From assembly GCF_007828955.1 (NCBI RefSeq), contig NZ_VIVR01000001.1, positions 496,001 to 560,000 on the forward strand: a stretch of 64,000 nucleotides of DNA, in the 5' to 3' direction. Shown here in pieces: positions 44,485-51,812 of this stretch (the stretch's first letter is position 1; each line of letters starts with the position of its first letter). Position numbers and translations under genes: made by a program. The notes under the pieces were generated by a model. The model searched no databases, had not been told where the DNA came from, and worked only from the letters and a program-made list of their open reading frames with translations. The stretch is from Kitasatospora atroaurantiaca (GTDB taxonomy: Bacteria; Actinomycetota; Actinomycetes; Streptomycetales; Streptomycetaceae).

Positions 44485-45957
44485 ATGCCGAAAGAAGCAC
44501 CGGTGAACACCGGTGCCCTGCTGGAACAAGCCCCGTTGGGGCCTCGTCAGCGGGTATCGGAGATGCAGGCCAAGCTTCACCGTTGGGCGGCGGCCGATCC
44601 CGGCCGCCGGTTCGACGACTTGTTCAACCTCGTGCACGACCCGGCGACGCTGATCGTGGCGTTCGATCGGGTGGCCGGCAACCGGGGGGCTCGAACCGCC
44701 GGCGTTGATGACCTGACGGTCGCCGACGTGGAGGAGCGGATCGGAGTTCCCGGGTTTCTGGACGACCTGCGTGCTCAGCTCAAGGCGGGCACGTTTCGGG
44801 CTCTTCCGGTGCGGGAGAAGATGATTCCCAAGCCGGGCGGGTCGGGGAAGGTCCGGCGACTGGGGATTCCCGTCGTTGCCGACCGGGTCGTCCAGGCCGC
44901 GCTGAAGCTGGTGCTGGAGCCGATCTTCGAGGCCGACTTCAAGCCGGTCTCCTACGGGTTCCGGCCCAACCGGCGGGCCCAGGATGCGATTGCCGAGATC
45001 CACTTCTTCGGAACCCGCGGATACCGCTGGGTTCTGGACGCGGACATCCAGGCGTGCTTCGACGAGATCGAACACGCCCCGTTGATGGACCGCATCCGGA
45101 TGCGGATCAAGGACAAGCGGGTCCTGGCCCTGGTGAAGGCGTTCTTGAAGGCCGGGGTCCTCACGGAACTCGGAGAGCTTCAGGACACCCACACCGGGAC
45201 ACCGCAGGGAGGCGTCATTTCGCCCCTCCTGGCCAACATCGCCTTGTCGGTGCTCGATGAGCACCTTCACCGGGCATGGGAGCCGGAGGGTGTGATGTCG
45301 ACCCAGCGACAGCGGGAGAGGCGGCGGCGTATCAAGGGCCTGCCGAACTGGCGAGTCGTCCGCTACGCGGACGACTTCGTGGTTCTGGTCCACGGGACCG
45401 AGCAGGACACCGAGATCCTGCGCGAGGAGATCGCTCACGTCCTGCGGCCGATGGGCCTTCGGCTTTCGCCAGCGAAGACCCGCGTCGTCCACATGAGCGA
45501 GGGTTTCGACTTCCTGGGGTTCCACATCCAGTGGCGCCGCAAGCGAGGAACGAGCAAGTGGTACGTCTACACCTTCGTCGCTCAACGGCCCCAGCGGTCG
45601 GTGAAGGCGAAGATCCGTGCCCTGACCCGCAAGACGTCGCAACAGGACCTGGGTTACGTGCTGACCAGTCTGAACATGGTCATGCGCGGATGGGCCAACT
45701 ACTTCCGGCACGCCGTCGCGAAGAACACCTTCAGCATGCTGGACAACTTCACCTGGTGGAGGCTGATCCGGATGCTGCGCGAGCGGCACCACTGGACGTG
45801 GTCGGATGTCCGCCGCCGGTTCGTCACCCCCTCCGGGCGGTGGCTTCCGATAGCGGCGGGCGAGGTCGAACTGCAGAAGATCAGCGCGATCCCGGTCACC
45901 CGGTATCGCTACCGCAGCAAGTCGATCCCCAGTCCCTGGCCCCTGCAAGAAGCTTGA
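44485..45957 (+). CDS. Group II intron-encoded reverse transcriptase/maturase
   Basis: A 490-residue protein. ATG 44485 is preceded by GGGAGGAGGCTGCA. Reverse transcriptase blocks are clear: TFRALPVREKMIPKPGGSGK (RT1-2), VSYGFRPNRRAQDAIAEIH (RT3 region), WVLDADIQACFDEIEH, GTPQGGVISPLLANIALSV and the catalytic VVRYADDFVVLVHG (YADD). After RT7 comes the maturase X domain and RGWANYFRHAVAKNTFSMLD. It lacks an evident HNH endonuclease, so mobility would use lagging-strand primers. It binds its intron RNA, aids splicing and copies it into DNA. The frame is intact. Confidence 0.93.
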   Translation: MPKEAPVNTGALLEQAPLGPRQRVSEMQAKLHRWAAADPGRRFDDLFNLVHDPATLIVAFDRVAGNRGARTAGVDDLTVADVEERIGVPGFLDDLRAQLKAGTFRALPVREKMIPKPGGSGKVRRLGIPVVADRVVQAALKLVLEPIFEADFKPVSYGFRPNRRAQDAIAEIHFFGTRGYRWVLDADIQACFDEIEHAPLMDRIRMRIKDKRVLALVKAFLKAGVLTELGELQDTHTGTPQGGVISPLLANIALSVLDEHLHRAWEPEGVMSTQRQRERRRRIKGLPNWRVVRYADDFVVLVHGTEQDTEILREEIAHVLRPMGLRLSPAKTRVVHMSEGFDFLGFHIQWRRKRGTSKWYVYTFVAQRPQRSVKAKIRALTRKTSQQDLGYVLTSLNMVMRGWANYFRHAVAKNTFSMLDNFTWWRLIRMLRERHHWTWSDVRRRFVTPSGRWLPIAAGEVELQKISAIPVTRYRYRSKSIPSPWPLQEA

Positions 45958-45973
45958 CGGCAAAGGCCGTGGA

Positions 45974-46007
45974 GAGCCCGTTGCGTTGAGAGGCGCACGG
46001 CGGGTTC
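45974..46007 (+). ncRNA. Group II intron domain V
   Basis: A 34-nt hairpin starting GAGCCCGTTGCG and ending CGCACGGCGGGTTC with the loop TTGAGAGG between. Its length, 5' GAGCC and 3' GGTTC-type ends, and internal bulge match domain V, the catalytic core of group II introns. It lies 16 nt after the reverse transcriptase stop. Confidence 0.88.
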
Positions 46008-46065
46008 GGCGAGAGGTCCGGGGAAACGGGCCGGGAGCAATCCCGACACCGCGCCCCGGGCCTAC

Positions 46066-46970
46066 TCAGCGGAGCTTGGGCAGGTGGCCGTCAGAGATTC
46101 ACCGCTCATTCCTACGGCACTACTCGTCCCGGGCAGTTTCGAGTTCCGCTGCCACCAGGCCACGATGCCCCCTAGCTTCGGAGTGCGCGGGGCCGGTCCG
46201 GTGGTCGCGGACCAGGCCGTAGGCCGTCGAGCTGATGAACTGTGATCGCGCAAGCACCGAGCGGGGCGGAGAAGGCCGGCCATGCCCGAGCCCGGATCCG
46301 ATGCCCCCTGCTGCTGCGACAGTGCCGCCGAGGACAATGCGTAGGCCGTTGACCGAGTGATCGGACCACAGTGAACCTCCCCACTCGTTGGGAGTGGCCG
46401 GGCCGGCGTCCCGGGTCCGTGAATCAGCGTCGATGCATCCGCGCCCGACCCGCCGGACGGCGGAGGCCGCACCCCCCGAATGGCGGGTGGCAATTCCGGC
46501 ATCCGTGGCGCAATCCGGCAGGCGAATGTGAAATGTCTCGGATTCAACGACAAACCGGCGGGAATCCTGCTGATCCACCGCGGAGCGCCTACGGATCACA
46601 CCCGCCGTGAGACGTACCTCACCATGACATTCCCGCCCACCTGGAAAAGCCGCTGACTGGGCCTCAGCTCGTCTCCCTACCGACCCTGCAAGGATCTCGG
46701 ATTGGAATCTGCAAGCACGCGAGAGTGCTAGCCTCTGTTTCATCGAGTGGGAGGCCAACTACTCCTCACTTCATGTCAGCTGACCCACGATCTGTGCACA
46801 TCCGGACCTCTGGTGTCACACGCTCGATCCGTTCTGGTCCAGTGATCCCGTCGATTCGCGGTGGAATCCGAACTCCGCAGCTCGCCGACCTGGATCGTGT
46901 CCGACTCATCGGGCGAGGTCATGTACCGCGTGATCTCGCTCCGTCCTCGCATGCCTCAAAGCAGGAATCG
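46066..46970. other. Long leader upstream of the LuxC/LuxE operon
   Basis: About 900 bp without a gene I can support. GC content falls towards the right (46500-46960), as expected for a control region. AGCACGCGAGAGTGCT at ~46713-46728 forms an imperfect hairpin next to TAGCCT, a possible -10. A ~210-codon open frame on the minus strand (46120-46758) has no ribosome site or familiar motif. Regulation of the five-gene operon is likely concentrated here. Confidence 0.4.
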
Positions 46971-48233
46971 ATGCCCGTTCAACCAATAGCGGAACTCATA
47001 CGCTTCGTGCGCCGCAATTCACCCTTCTATACGGAGCTGTACGCCGGCCTACCGGACCGGACGGCGAAGTTGACCGATCTTCCGGTCGTCCCGCAGACCG
47101 AGTTCTGGCAGGCGAACACGCCTCGCGACAACCGGCTGCTGACCGGGCCTCTCGAGGAGGCGGTGGTGTTCAAGAGCGGTGGCACCACCGGCTCGCCGAA
47201 GTTCTCGTTCTACAGCCGCGAGGAATGGCGGGAGTTCACCACGTCGTTCGGTGCCGGGCTGGTCGACGCCGGACTTCGTCCGGGACACCGGGTCGCCGAT
47301 CTCTTCTACGCGGGCGACCTGTACGCCAGCTACACCTTCATCCTCGACGCACTGAACCACTCCCCCGTCGCCAACGTCCGGCTTCCGATCGGCGGGGCGG
47401 CGCCGCTCGAGTCGACCGCGCAGACCCTGGAGCAGTTCGAGGTCGAGGTGGTGGCCGGCACCCCGACGACGCTGTGCGCGCTGGCCGACCACCTACTGGC
47501 CTCCGGTCGCGAACTTCCATGCGTGGAGCTGCTGCTGTTCGGCGGCGAGGGCCTCTTCCAGGACCAGCAGCCGCTGCTCGGCAAGGTGTTTCCCAACGCC
47601 CGTGTGTCGTCCATCGGTTACGCCGCTGTTGACGCCGGGCTGCTCGGCCGGCCGGTGCCGGGACCGGACACCCGGGTGCACCGGGTGTTCGCGCCGGAGA
47701 CGGTGGTGGAGATCCTCGACGACCACACCGGTGAGCCGATCACCCGTGAGGGTGTGCCGGGCCGGGTCGTGGTGACCGACCTGCGGCGCCGGCTGATGCC
47801 CGTGCTGCGCTACCCCGTCGGGGACCGCGCGGAGTGGACCGACGTCGCCGCCGGGCAGTTCCGCATCCTCGGCCGCGCCCAGGAGGGCGTCCGGGTGGGT
47901 CCGGTGTCGCTGTACACCCAGGACGTGCTCGACCTCGTACGGGCCGCCGACCCGGCAGGCCGGGTGACCGGTGTGCAGTTGGTGGTGCGCCGCTGGCGCG
48001 GCCGGGACGGGCTGGTGCTGCGCCTGGCCTGCGACGGCAACCCCGCCGGACTCCCCGAGCTCGCCGCCACCGTCGAGGCCGGGCTCCACGCGGCACGGCC
48101 GCTGTACCCGGAGGCGGTCGCCGCCGGCTACGTCCACCCGCTGACCGTCACGTGGGTGCGCCACCACGAGCTCGCCGTCAACGCAAGGACCGGCAAGCTG
48201 ATCCGCGTTCTCGACGAACGGCCGCACGCATGA
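46971..48233 (+). CDS. PaaK-like adenylate-forming enzyme
   Basis: A 420-residue member of the phenylacetate-CoA ligase/ANL superfamily. AGGA stands five bases before ATG 46971. Motifs: AVVFKSGGTTGSPKFSFYSR (P-loop-like A3), CVELLLFGGEGLFQDQQPLL, SIGYAAVDAGLLG (A5), LRYPVGDRAEWTDVA (A7) and FRILGRAQEGVRVGPVSLYT (A8). It would activate a carboxylic acid as acyl-AMP and pass it to a thiol. It is the first gene of a five-gene unit; its stop overlaps the next start (ATGA). A second PaaK-like domain is fused to LuxC in the last gene, so the pathway either activates two acids or has a donor/acceptor division of labour. Confidence 0.85.
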   Translation: MPVQPIAELIRFVRRNSPFYTELYAGLPDRTAKLTDLPVVPQTEFWQANTPRDNRLLTGPLEEAVVFKSGGTTGSPKFSFYSREEWREFTTSFGAGLVDAGLRPGHRVADLFYAGDLYASYTFILDALNHSPVANVRLPIGGAAPLESTAQTLEQFEVEVVAGTPTTLCALADHLLASGRELPCVELLLFGGEGLFQDQQPLLGKVFPNARVSSIGYAAVDAGLLGRPVPGPDTRVHRVFAPETVVEILDDHTGEPITREGVPGRVVVTDLRRRLMPVLRYPVGDRAEWTDVAAGQFRILGRAQEGVRVGPVSLYTQDVLDLVRAADPAGRVTGVQLVVRRWRGRDGLVLRLACDGNPAGLPELAATVEAGLHAARPLYPEAVAAGYVHPLTVTWVRHHELAVNARTGKLIRVLDERPHA

Positions 48234-49507
48234 CCGCCACCGGGGCGGCCACGCGCCGCCCGCCGCTTGTCCTGCGCAACCGGCGCTTCGCCGCCGTGTG
48301 GGCCGCGCAGGTGCTCACCCAGGCCGCCGGACGGATGTTCCAGGTCGGCATGGTGTGGTGGCTGGTGGGCTACGCCGCCGGCGCGAACCGCGGCCTCGTC
48401 TCCGGCGTCTTCCTCGCCGTCAGCACCCTGCCCGCGGTGGCGCTGGCACCGCTGGTGGCCACCCTCATCGCCCGTCACCCGCACCGGACCGTTCTCGGCG
48501 CCTCGGCCGGTCTCGCCGGTCTGGTCGCCCTCGGCACGGCAGGCTGGACGTACGCCGCAACCCCGCCGATGGCCGTCGCGTACGGTGCCGCGCTGCTGCT
48601 GGCGGGCTGCCAGGCGGTCTTCGACCCCTGCCTGACCACGTCCGTTCCCGAGCTGGTCGAGGACTCCGACATCGAGGCCGCGACCGGGTTCGAGCTGAGC
48701 ACGCAGTCGCTGGCCGGGCTTGCCGGCGGACTGCTGGGCCCGCTGGTGGTCGACTTCGCGGGCCTGGCCGGCATCATCGCCGGGTGCGCCGGGGCCTACC
48801 TACTGGCAGCGGCACTGATCGGCGCGACCCGGTTCCCTGCTTTGGACGTACCGACCGCTGGCGGCGCCACACCCGCCCGGAGGCGACCACTGCGCCACAT
48901 CCTGGCCGAACTGCCTTTCATCCGGCGCGTGTTGCTCTGCTTCACCGCGGCGAACCTGTTCACCACGGCGGTGTTCGTGGTGATGCCGCTGTACACCCGG
49001 ACGGTCCTGCACGCCGACGGCTCGACGGTCGCCGCCCTCGAGGCGGCCCTGGGCGCCGGCACGCTGGCGGGCTCGTTCACCGGCGGCCGCCTCCCGGGTG
49101 CGCCCACCGCGGTCGGCGCCGGCTGCCTGGGCCTGATGGCCGCCGCGCTCGGCCTACCCGGCGTGTCCGCCGGCCAGGCCTCGGCGATCGGGTCGATGGC
49201 GGTCGCCGGCTGGTGCGTGGGCGTGATCGGCGTGCGGTTCGTGGCGCTGTTCCAGCGGCTGGTGCCGGCCGAGGACCGGCCCGGCTTCTTCGCGGTGATG
49301 CAGGCGCTGCTGGGGGCGACCTTCCCGGTGTCCTCGCTGGTCTTCGGCCTGCTCGGCGACCACCTCTCGCCGCGGACACTGTGCCTGCTCCAGGCCCTCG
49401 GCGTGCTGCCGGTCGCCGCCGCGCTGTGGTGGACCGGCCGGCGCGAACCGGTCGCCCCGCAGGAGGACCCGGCCCCAACCGCACAGCCGATCAGGAGCGT
49501 GCGATGA
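48230..49507 (+). CDS. MFS exporter (DHA3/enterobactin-exporter-like)
   Basis: A 425-residue membrane protein with about 12 hydrophobic segments. It begins LVLRNRRFAAVWAAQVLTQA, with MFQVGMVWWLVGYAAG in TM1 and the loop LVATLIARHPHRTVLGASAG corresponding to the RxxxR motif of DHA3-type exporters (GxxADRxxRR). The C-terminal half has FFAVMQALLGATFPVSSLVF. The ATG lies within the ATGA overlap with the previous stop, and its own stop overlaps the GNAT start, which implies translational coupling. It probably exports the final product of the operon. Confidence 0.88.
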   Translation: MTATGAATRRPPLVLRNRRFAAVWAAQVLTQAAGRMFQVGMVWWLVGYAAGANRGLVSGVFLAVSTLPAVALAPLVATLIARHPHRTVLGASAGLAGLVALGTAGWTYAATPPMAVAYGAALLLAGCQAVFDPCLTTSVPELVEDSDIEAATGFELSTQSLAGLAGGLLGPLVVDFAGLAGIIAGCAGAYLLAAALIGATRFPALDVPTAGGATPARRRPLRHILAELPFIRRVLLCFTAANLFTTAVFVVMPLYTRTVLHADGSTVAALEAALGAGTLAGSFTGGRLPGAPTAVGAGCLGLMAAALGLPGVSAGQASAIGSMAVAGWCVGVIGVRFVALFQRLVPAEDRPGFFAVMQALLGATFPVSSLVFGLLGDHLSPRTLCLLQALGVLPVAAALWWTGRREPVAPQEDPAPTAQPIRSVR

Positions 49508-50649
49508 CCGTGACGATCGCTCCCGCGACCCCGCAGGACGTCGCGCAGCTGCGACAGCTCTACTTCGACGTCTACGGCCACGGCTATCCGGTCGCGCTCG
49601 GCAGCGACCCCGAGGAGATGCGCCGCCTGATCGCCGACCCGCACACCCACTGGCTGACCGCACGTCACGAGGGCGCCGGCCACCTGGCCGGGTCGGTGGC
49701 GGTGCAGACCGACCCCGGCAGCCGGATCGGCAAGCTGGTGGGCCTGGCGGTCCACCCGGAGCATCGGGGCGGCGGGCTGGCCGGTCGGCTGACCGCCGAC
49801 GTGTGCCGGGACGCGTTCGCGACCGGCGCCCTGGACTCCATCTACGCGACCGTCCGCGTGGTCACCCCGGGCCCGCAGCAGGTCTTCGCCCGCAACGGCT
49901 TCCGGGCCATCGGCCTGATGCCGAACGCCGTCGAGGTGGCCGGGTGCGAGAGCCTCGCGCTGTTCGCCCGGCACGCCGACGGCGTCCTGGCCCGGCGGGA
50001 GAGCGTCGGCCAGGTACCGGGAGCCCTGATCCCGCTGCTGGAGGCAGCCCGGCAGAGCACCGGCCTCGAGTACGGCCACCCGCGCGCGACGGACGGCCCC
50101 GCCCTGCCCGCCGGGCGGACCGCCCCGGTGACCGCGCCGATCGAACTGATCACCGCGCCCGGCTTCGTCCGCCGTCGGTTCCTGGAGCTCCTTCCCGACC
50201 CCGGAGAGCGGTTCTTCCCGCTGCACCTCCCGAACGCCGTCCTCACCCCGCCGGACGGCGCGTTCGAGGCGTACGCCGACCTGGACCCGGTCGCGGCGAG
50301 CTGCTCGCTGGTCGCGGTACACCCGTCCCCGGCGGCCGTCGCCGGGGCGCTGGAGCCGCTGATGGCGGCCGTCACCCGCGCGGGCGCCGACTACGTCGAG
50401 ACGCTGCTGCCGCTGGCCGACACCGCCGGGCTCGGCGCCTTCCTGGCCGCCGGGTTCATCCCGAGCGCCGTCTACCCGGCGATGCGCCGGATCGGCGACC
50501 GGTTCCACGACTACGTGGTGCTGTCCCGGACCAGCCGTCAGATCGACTTCAGGACCACTGCCGTCAGCGCTCGGCTCCAGCCGTACCTGCGGTCCTACCT
50601 GACCGCCTGGACCTCGACCTACCTACCCCTTCCCGAGGTTGCCCCATGA
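49504..50649 (+). CDS. GNAT acyltransferase with two GNAT-like domains
   Basis: A 381-residue protein. The first domain (1-150) is a regular GNAT: TIAPATPQDVAQLRQLYFDV at the start and VGLAVHPEHRGGGLAGRLTA with the acetyl-CoA-binding RGGGLAG loop, then PQQVFARNGFRAIGLMPN. The second (~200-370) is more degenerate, with VEPL-like GALEPLMAAVTRAGADYVET and FLAAGFIPSAVYPAMR, and no clear acyl-CoA loop. Similar large GNATs acylate amino groups of metabolites. The start overlaps the MFS stop (ATGA) and its stop overlaps the LuxE start. It could attach an acyl group to the aldehyde- or amine-bearing product. Confidence 0.82.
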   Translation: MTVTIAPATPQDVAQLRQLYFDVYGHGYPVALGSDPEEMRRLIADPHTHWLTARHEGAGHLAGSVAVQTDPGSRIGKLVGLAVHPEHRGGGLAGRLTADVCRDAFATGALDSIYATVRVVTPGPQQVFARNGFRAIGLMPNAVEVAGCESLALFARHADGVLARRESVGQVPGALIPLLEAARQSTGLEYGHPRATDGPALPAGRTAPVTAPIELITAPGFVRRRFLELLPDPGERFFPLHLPNAVLTPPDGAFEAYADLDPVAASCSLVAVHPSPAAVAGALEPLMAAVTRAGADYVETLLPLADTAGLGAFLAAGFIPSAVYPAMRRIGDRFHDYVVLSRTSRQIDFRTTAVSARLQPYLRSYLTAWTSTYLPLPEVAP

Positions 50650-51812
50650 ACATCCATCTCGCGCCGGTCGAGGTTCCCGACCCCGCCGCGCTCCCGCACG
50701 TACAGCAGCTGTGCGACCTGACGTCCCCGTACGCCGCCGGGCCCGAGGCCGACGCCCTGTTCGCCGCCGCGATGGCCGAGACCAACGCGTGGCACGCGCA
50801 GCGCTCGCCCTTCCTCCGCTCGCTGCTGGACGGCCCGGCGGAGACCCCGGCGCCGACCGTCGGCACGGGGGTCCGCACACCCCTGGTGCACGCCAACTTC
50901 TTCAAGCGGCACGAAGTGCTCTCCATCCCACGGGAGGAGGTGTTCCTCCACCTCACCTCCTCCGGCACCACCGGCCAGAAGTCGCAGATGTTCTTCGACA
51001 CCTGGACGATCCGCTCCGCGCAGCGCATGGTGGCCCGGATCTTCGACCACTACGGCTGGATCACGCCCGACCAGCCCGTCAACTACCTGCTGTACAGCTA
51101 CGAGCCGGCGCCGCAGCTGAAGCTCGGCACCTCGTTCACCGACAACTACCTGTGCGACTTCGCCCCGGCGAACCACACCACGCACGCGCTGCGGCACACC
51201 GGCAGCGGCCACGAGTTCGACGTCCACGGCTGCATCGAGGCGCTGCAGCGGTTCGCCGAGGACGGGCTGCCGGTACGGATCCTGGGCTTCCCCGCGTTCC
51301 TGCACTTCACCCTGGAGCGGATGCGCGCACTCGGGCTGCCGCCGCTCCAGCTGCCCGCCGGCTCCCTGGTCCTGCTCGGCGGCGGCTGGAAGGGCCACAC
51401 CGACAAGCAGATCGGCAAGGACGAGTTCTACACCGAGGTCACGGAGCAGCTGGGCATCCCCTCTGAGCGGATCCGCGACACCTTCGGCTCGGTCGAGCAC
51501 TGCGTGCCGTACATCGAGTGCGGGCACCACCGGCTGCACGTCCCGGTCTGGTCGCGGGCGGCCGTGCGCGACACCCGCACCCTGGAGCCGCTGCCGTACG
51601 GCGAGCGCGGCTTCCTCCACCTGGTCTCCCCGTACATCACCTCGGTGCCGGCGCAGAGCGTCGTCATGGGCGACCTCGCCTCGCTGCACCCCGAACGGGA
51701 GTGTCCCTGCCCGCTGCCCACGCCGTGGTTCACCATCCACGGCCGCGCCGGGGTCAGCCGCAACCGCAACTGCGCGGCGGCCGCCGCCGAACTCCTGAAG
51801 GGACTGTCGTGA
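50646..51812 (+). CDS. LuxE-like acyl-protein synthetase
   Basis: A 388-residue LuxE-family protein. Blocks: FFKRHEVLSIPREEVFLHLT, SSGTTGQKSQMFFDTWTIRS (nucleotide-binding, residues ~105-125), VLLGGGWKGHTDKQIGKDEF and DTFGSVEHCVPYIECGHHRL. Near the C-terminus GVSRNRNCAAAAAELLKGL holds a Cys (about residue 376) at the place of the acyl-accepting Cys of Vibrio LuxE. In luminous bacteria LuxE activates a fatty acid with ATP and passes it to LuxC for reduction to aldehyde. Here it is directly followed by a LuxC fusion, with start and stop overlapping by four bases (GTGA). Confidence 0.9.
   Translation: MNIHLAPVEVPDPAALPHVQQLCDLTSPYAAGPEADALFAAAMAETNAWHAQRSPFLRSLLDGPAETPAPTVGTGVRTPLVHANFFKRHEVLSIPREEVFLHLTSSGTTGQKSQMFFDTWTIRSAQRMVARIFDHYGWITPDQPVNYLLYSYEPAPQLKLGTSFTDNYLCDFAPANHTTHALRHTGSGHEFDVHGCIEALQRFAEDGLPVRILGFPAFLHFTLERMRALGLPPLQLPAGSLVLLGGGWKGHTDKQIGKDEFYTEVTEQLGIPSERIRDTFGSVEHCVPYIECGHHRLHVPVWSRAAVRDTRTLEPLPYGERGFLHLVSPYITSVPAQSVVMGDLASLHPERECPCPLPTPWFTIHGRAGVSRNRNCAAAAAELLKGLS

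Larger units (their letters stand above)
43905..46065 (+). mobile_element. Group II intron with reverse transcriptase
   Basis: The 3' part is well supported. A canonical 34-nt domain V (45974-46007) is followed by a domain VI stem (GGTCCGGGG with CCCCGGGCC, 46014-46062) and a 3' end AC at 46065. The intron protein occupies domain IV. The 5' end is uncertain: I place it near 43905 (GTGAGGCGC), which leaves ~580 nt for domains I-III, a normal size; GTGCGGG at ~44067 or GTGCGCACGG at ~44161 are alternatives. The intron lies in intergenic DNA upstream of the hydrolase gene. Confidence 0.7.

Noticed and set aside
46120-46758. 212-codon minus-strand frame upstream of the LuxC/LuxE operon
   Set aside because: No ribosome site, no domain, mixed codon pattern; treated as non-coding.
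48796-50508. 570-codon minus-strand frame across the MFS and GNAT genes
   Set aside because: Shadow of two well-supported plus-strand genes that overlap by ATGA.
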